NCBI GenBank assembly: GCA_017472325.1
Contig: JAFUQM010000022.1
Coordinates: 1-33,513 of the forward strand
DNA from: Lachnospiraceae bacterium
GTDB taxonomy: Bacteria; Bacillota; Clostridia; Lachnospirales; Lachnospiraceae
Direction: 5' to 3'
DNA length: 33,513 bases
The position numbers and the translations under genes were made by a program. Positions within the stretch are counted from its first letter, which is position 1. Each line of letters begins with the position of its first letter. A model generated the notes under the pieces. The model did not search any database, was not told the origin of the DNA, and saw only the letters and a list, made by a program, of their open reading frames with translations. Positions 32,200 through 33,513 of this stretch are shown one piece after another.

Positions 32200-32245
32200 T
32201 TGCAAACTAAAAAACATTATACTATAATAACTTTTGCATTGTAAA
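32200..32245. promoter_or_regulatory. Symmetric bidirectional promoter between tatD and tRNA-Lys
   Basis: The 13-bp palindrome ATTATACTATAAT (32216-32228) gives a perfect TATAAT on both strands. Plus strand: TTGCAA (32200-32205), 17 bp, TATAAT (32223-32228), leading to tRNA-Lys. Minus strand: TTTACA (32245-32240), 18 bp, TATAAT (32221-32216), leading to tatD. Confidence 0.7.
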
Positions 32246-32252
32246 TATGTAC

Positions 32253-32325
32253 GCGCCTTTAGCTCAGTTGGTAGAGCACCTGACTCTTAATCAGGGTGTC
32301 CAGGGTTCGAGCCCCTGAAGGCGCA
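32253..32325 (+). tRNA. tRNA-Lys (anticodon CTT)
   Basis: 73-nt cloverleaf. The acceptor stem GCGCCTT pairs with AAGGCGC, discriminator A; D-arm TAGCTCAGTTGGTAGAGCA; anticodon stem CCTGA/TCAGG with loop CTCTTAA, anticodon CTT at 32286-32288; T-arm with GGTTCGAGCCCC. The terminal CCA is not encoded. A terminator follows at once, so the gene is transcribed alone. Confidence 0.97.
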
Positions 32326-32330
32326 TGTGG

Positions 32331-32376
32331 GTACCATTTTTGAGGACATACGAGCCTTGGGGATGGTGCTTTTTTT
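32331..32376 (+). terminator. Intrinsic terminator of tRNA-Lys
   Basis: GTACCAT (32331-32337) pairs with ATGGTGC (32363-32369), one G-U pair included; further pairing inside (GAGG with CCTT) and a run of seven T at 32370-32376. Confidence 0.75.
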
Positions 32377-32421
32377 GTTTATAGTATATAATAATTTACA
32401 ATATGAAAAAAAGGTGATGCC

Positions 32422-33513
32422 ATGCAGACAAACAAACAACACAACGCACGTTCTATCAGTGCCTCTCATGTTTCATCCAAAAAAGTAATTGCATTATCCA
32501 CACCACAGATAATCGCTCTCGGATTTCTCCTTGCTATTCTGGTAGGAAGCATTCTGTTATGTCTTCCTATTTCATCTGCAAGTGGAGAGATGACGCCTTA
32601 TTTTGATGCTCTTTTTATGTCTGCAACATCTATATGTGTTACAGGCATTGTCCTTGTTGATACATTTTCTTACTGGAGTCTATTTGGTAAAATTATCATT
32701 CTTCTTCTCATTCAAATTGGAAGTCTGGGTATTGTATCACTTACTACCTCCATTATGCTTATTCTTGGTAAACGTGTCACATTAAAGGGACGCTTATTAC
32801 TTCAAGAGGCACTAAACCTAGACACGCTATCTGGTCTGGTACAATTTTTACTCAGAGTCTTAAAGGGAACTTTTATCATAGAAGGCATTGGCACATTTTG
32901 TTATGCTTTTGTATTTGTTCCAGAATTCGGCATCGTGGAAGGTCTCTGGATATCATTATTTACTTCCGTATCTGCATTTTGTAATGCAGGTTTTGATATT
33001 ATCGGCGCATCCAGTCTGATGCCCTACGCAACAAACCTCTGGGTAAATATCGTAACAACAACATTAATCATCATTGGCGGTCTCGGCTTTATTGTATGGT
33101 GGGATATCATTGATGTATTAAAATTAATCCGTAGCGGCGATACTAGAATCACCCAGTTTTTTAAAAAATTGCATCTGCACTCTAAAATCGTACTGCTGAC
33201 CTCTTTGATTCTGACAGTTGGCGGTACAATATTGATTCTGTTATTAGAATACCACAATCCAGCAACAATCGGTCAGTACTCTTTTGGCAATAAAGTGCTA
33301 GTATCCTTTTTCCAGTCTGTAACACTGAGAACAGCGGGGTTTGCTACTATTTCACAGAAAAATCTTATGGATTCCACAGCATTTGTGTCTATTCTGTTAA
33401 TGTTTATCGGCGGCTCTCCGGTCAGCACAGCCGGTGGTATCAAGACAACTACGATTGCTCTTGTATGTATCGCAACCATATCTTCCCTACGGAGCAGAGA
33501 AAATGCGGTTATA
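32422..33513 (+). CDS. ktrB: TrkH/KtrB-type potassium channel subunit, 3' truncated by the window
   Basis: 364 codons are open from the ATG to the window edge without a stop; family length is about 440-450, so the last part is missing. It is a polytopic membrane protein for K+ uptake, normally with the cytosolic regulator KtrA. Pore-loop signatures of successive M-P-M units are visible: SATSICVTGIVLV (residues about 67-79), SAFCNAGFDI (near 183-192) and LRTAGFATIS (near 301-310), with GGSPVSTAGGIKTT near 330-344 after the third. SD AAGGTGA lies 5-6 nt upstream. A -10 TATAAT at 32387-32392 is near, with no good -35. ktrA would be expected beyond the edge. Confidence 0.88.
   Translation, partial: MQTNKQHNARSISASHVSSKKVIALSTPQIIALGFLLAILVGSILLCLPISSASGEMTPYFDALFMSATSICVTGIVLVDTFSYWSLFGKIIILLLIQIGSLGIVSLTTSIMLILGKRVTLKGRLLLQEALNLDTLSGLVQFLLRVLKGTFIIEGIGTFCYAFVFVPEFGIVEGLWISLFTSVSAFCNAGFDIIGASSLMPYATNLWVNIVTTTLIIIGGLGFIVWWDIIDVLKLIRSGDTRITQFFKKLHLHSKIVLLTSLILTVGGTILILLLEYHNPATIGQYSFGNKVLVSFFQSVTLRTAGFATISQKNLMDSTAFVSILLMFIGGSPVSTAGGIKTTTIALVCIATISSLRSRENAVI

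Noticed and set aside
32287..32469. 60-codon minus-strand frame across tRNA-Lys and its terminator
   Set aside because: Antisense to the tRNA and to the ktrB start; no ribosome binding site.

Overview
The window looks like the chromosome of a motile, spore-lineage anaerobic Firmicute of the Lachnospiraceae type (Roseburia/Agathobacter/Butyrivibrio-like). The evidence is low GC, strong AAAGGAGG-type ribosome binding sites, flagellin with FliS, a BofA/YaaL pair, glycogen branching enzyme, and several protein families (DUF6240, DUF6382-FHA, DUF5702) that I know mainly from that family. Assignment is by family recognition only; no search was run.

Layout. 1-3.7 kb: pgi and a small membrane protein on the minus strand, then a divergent TSCPD-protein/murG pair on the plus strand, closed by a hairpin that can terminate both strands. 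3.7-7.8 kb: a tightly overlapped operon of a PatB/MalY-type C-S lyase with two flavodoxin-like proteins, then a flavodoxin-SCP2 fusion with a HIT protein. 7.8-17.75 kb: one long minus-strand Tad (type IVb pilus) operon in transcription order prepilin peptidase (tadV-like), tadZ, tadA, tadB, tadC, a 55-residue Flp-type pilin, a DUF5702 protein, a TadE-like protein with two Cys/His repeats, a second prepilin peptidase, another TadE-like protein, and an FHA protein. Many genes are translationally coupled, and a good sigma-A promoter with a structured leader lies upstream. 17.8-18.5 kb: divergent bofA and yaaL-like genes. 18.5-23.1 kb: a flagellar operon (DUF6240 protein with a FliK-like tail, flagellin, fliS) with two sigma-28-type promoters, one of them inside coding sequence. 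23.2-28.0 kb: a TPR/acidic-repeat/degenerate AAA+ protein followed by glgB. 28.1-32.2 kb: tatD, rsmA, two unrecognised genes and an iron-sulfur aldo/keto reductase. 32.2-33.5 kb: tRNA-Lys(CTT), which shares a symmetric bidirectional promoter with tatD, then the 5' part of a TrkH/KtrB potassium channel subunit cut by the window edge.

The most unusual material is in the Tad operon: an extracytoplasmic Ig-like insertion in the TadC-like platform protein, a tandem metal-binding-like module fused to a TadE pseudopilin, two A24 peptidases, and a TadZ without a usable P-loop. Together these suggest a lineage-specific pilus variant. Also notable are the promoter arrangements of the flagellar cluster and the pseudo-ATPase with in-frame tandem repeats encoded just upstream of glgB.

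Several gene starts are placed downstream of the longest possible reading frame because a Shine-Dalgarno sequence decides it; the reasons are given in each entry.
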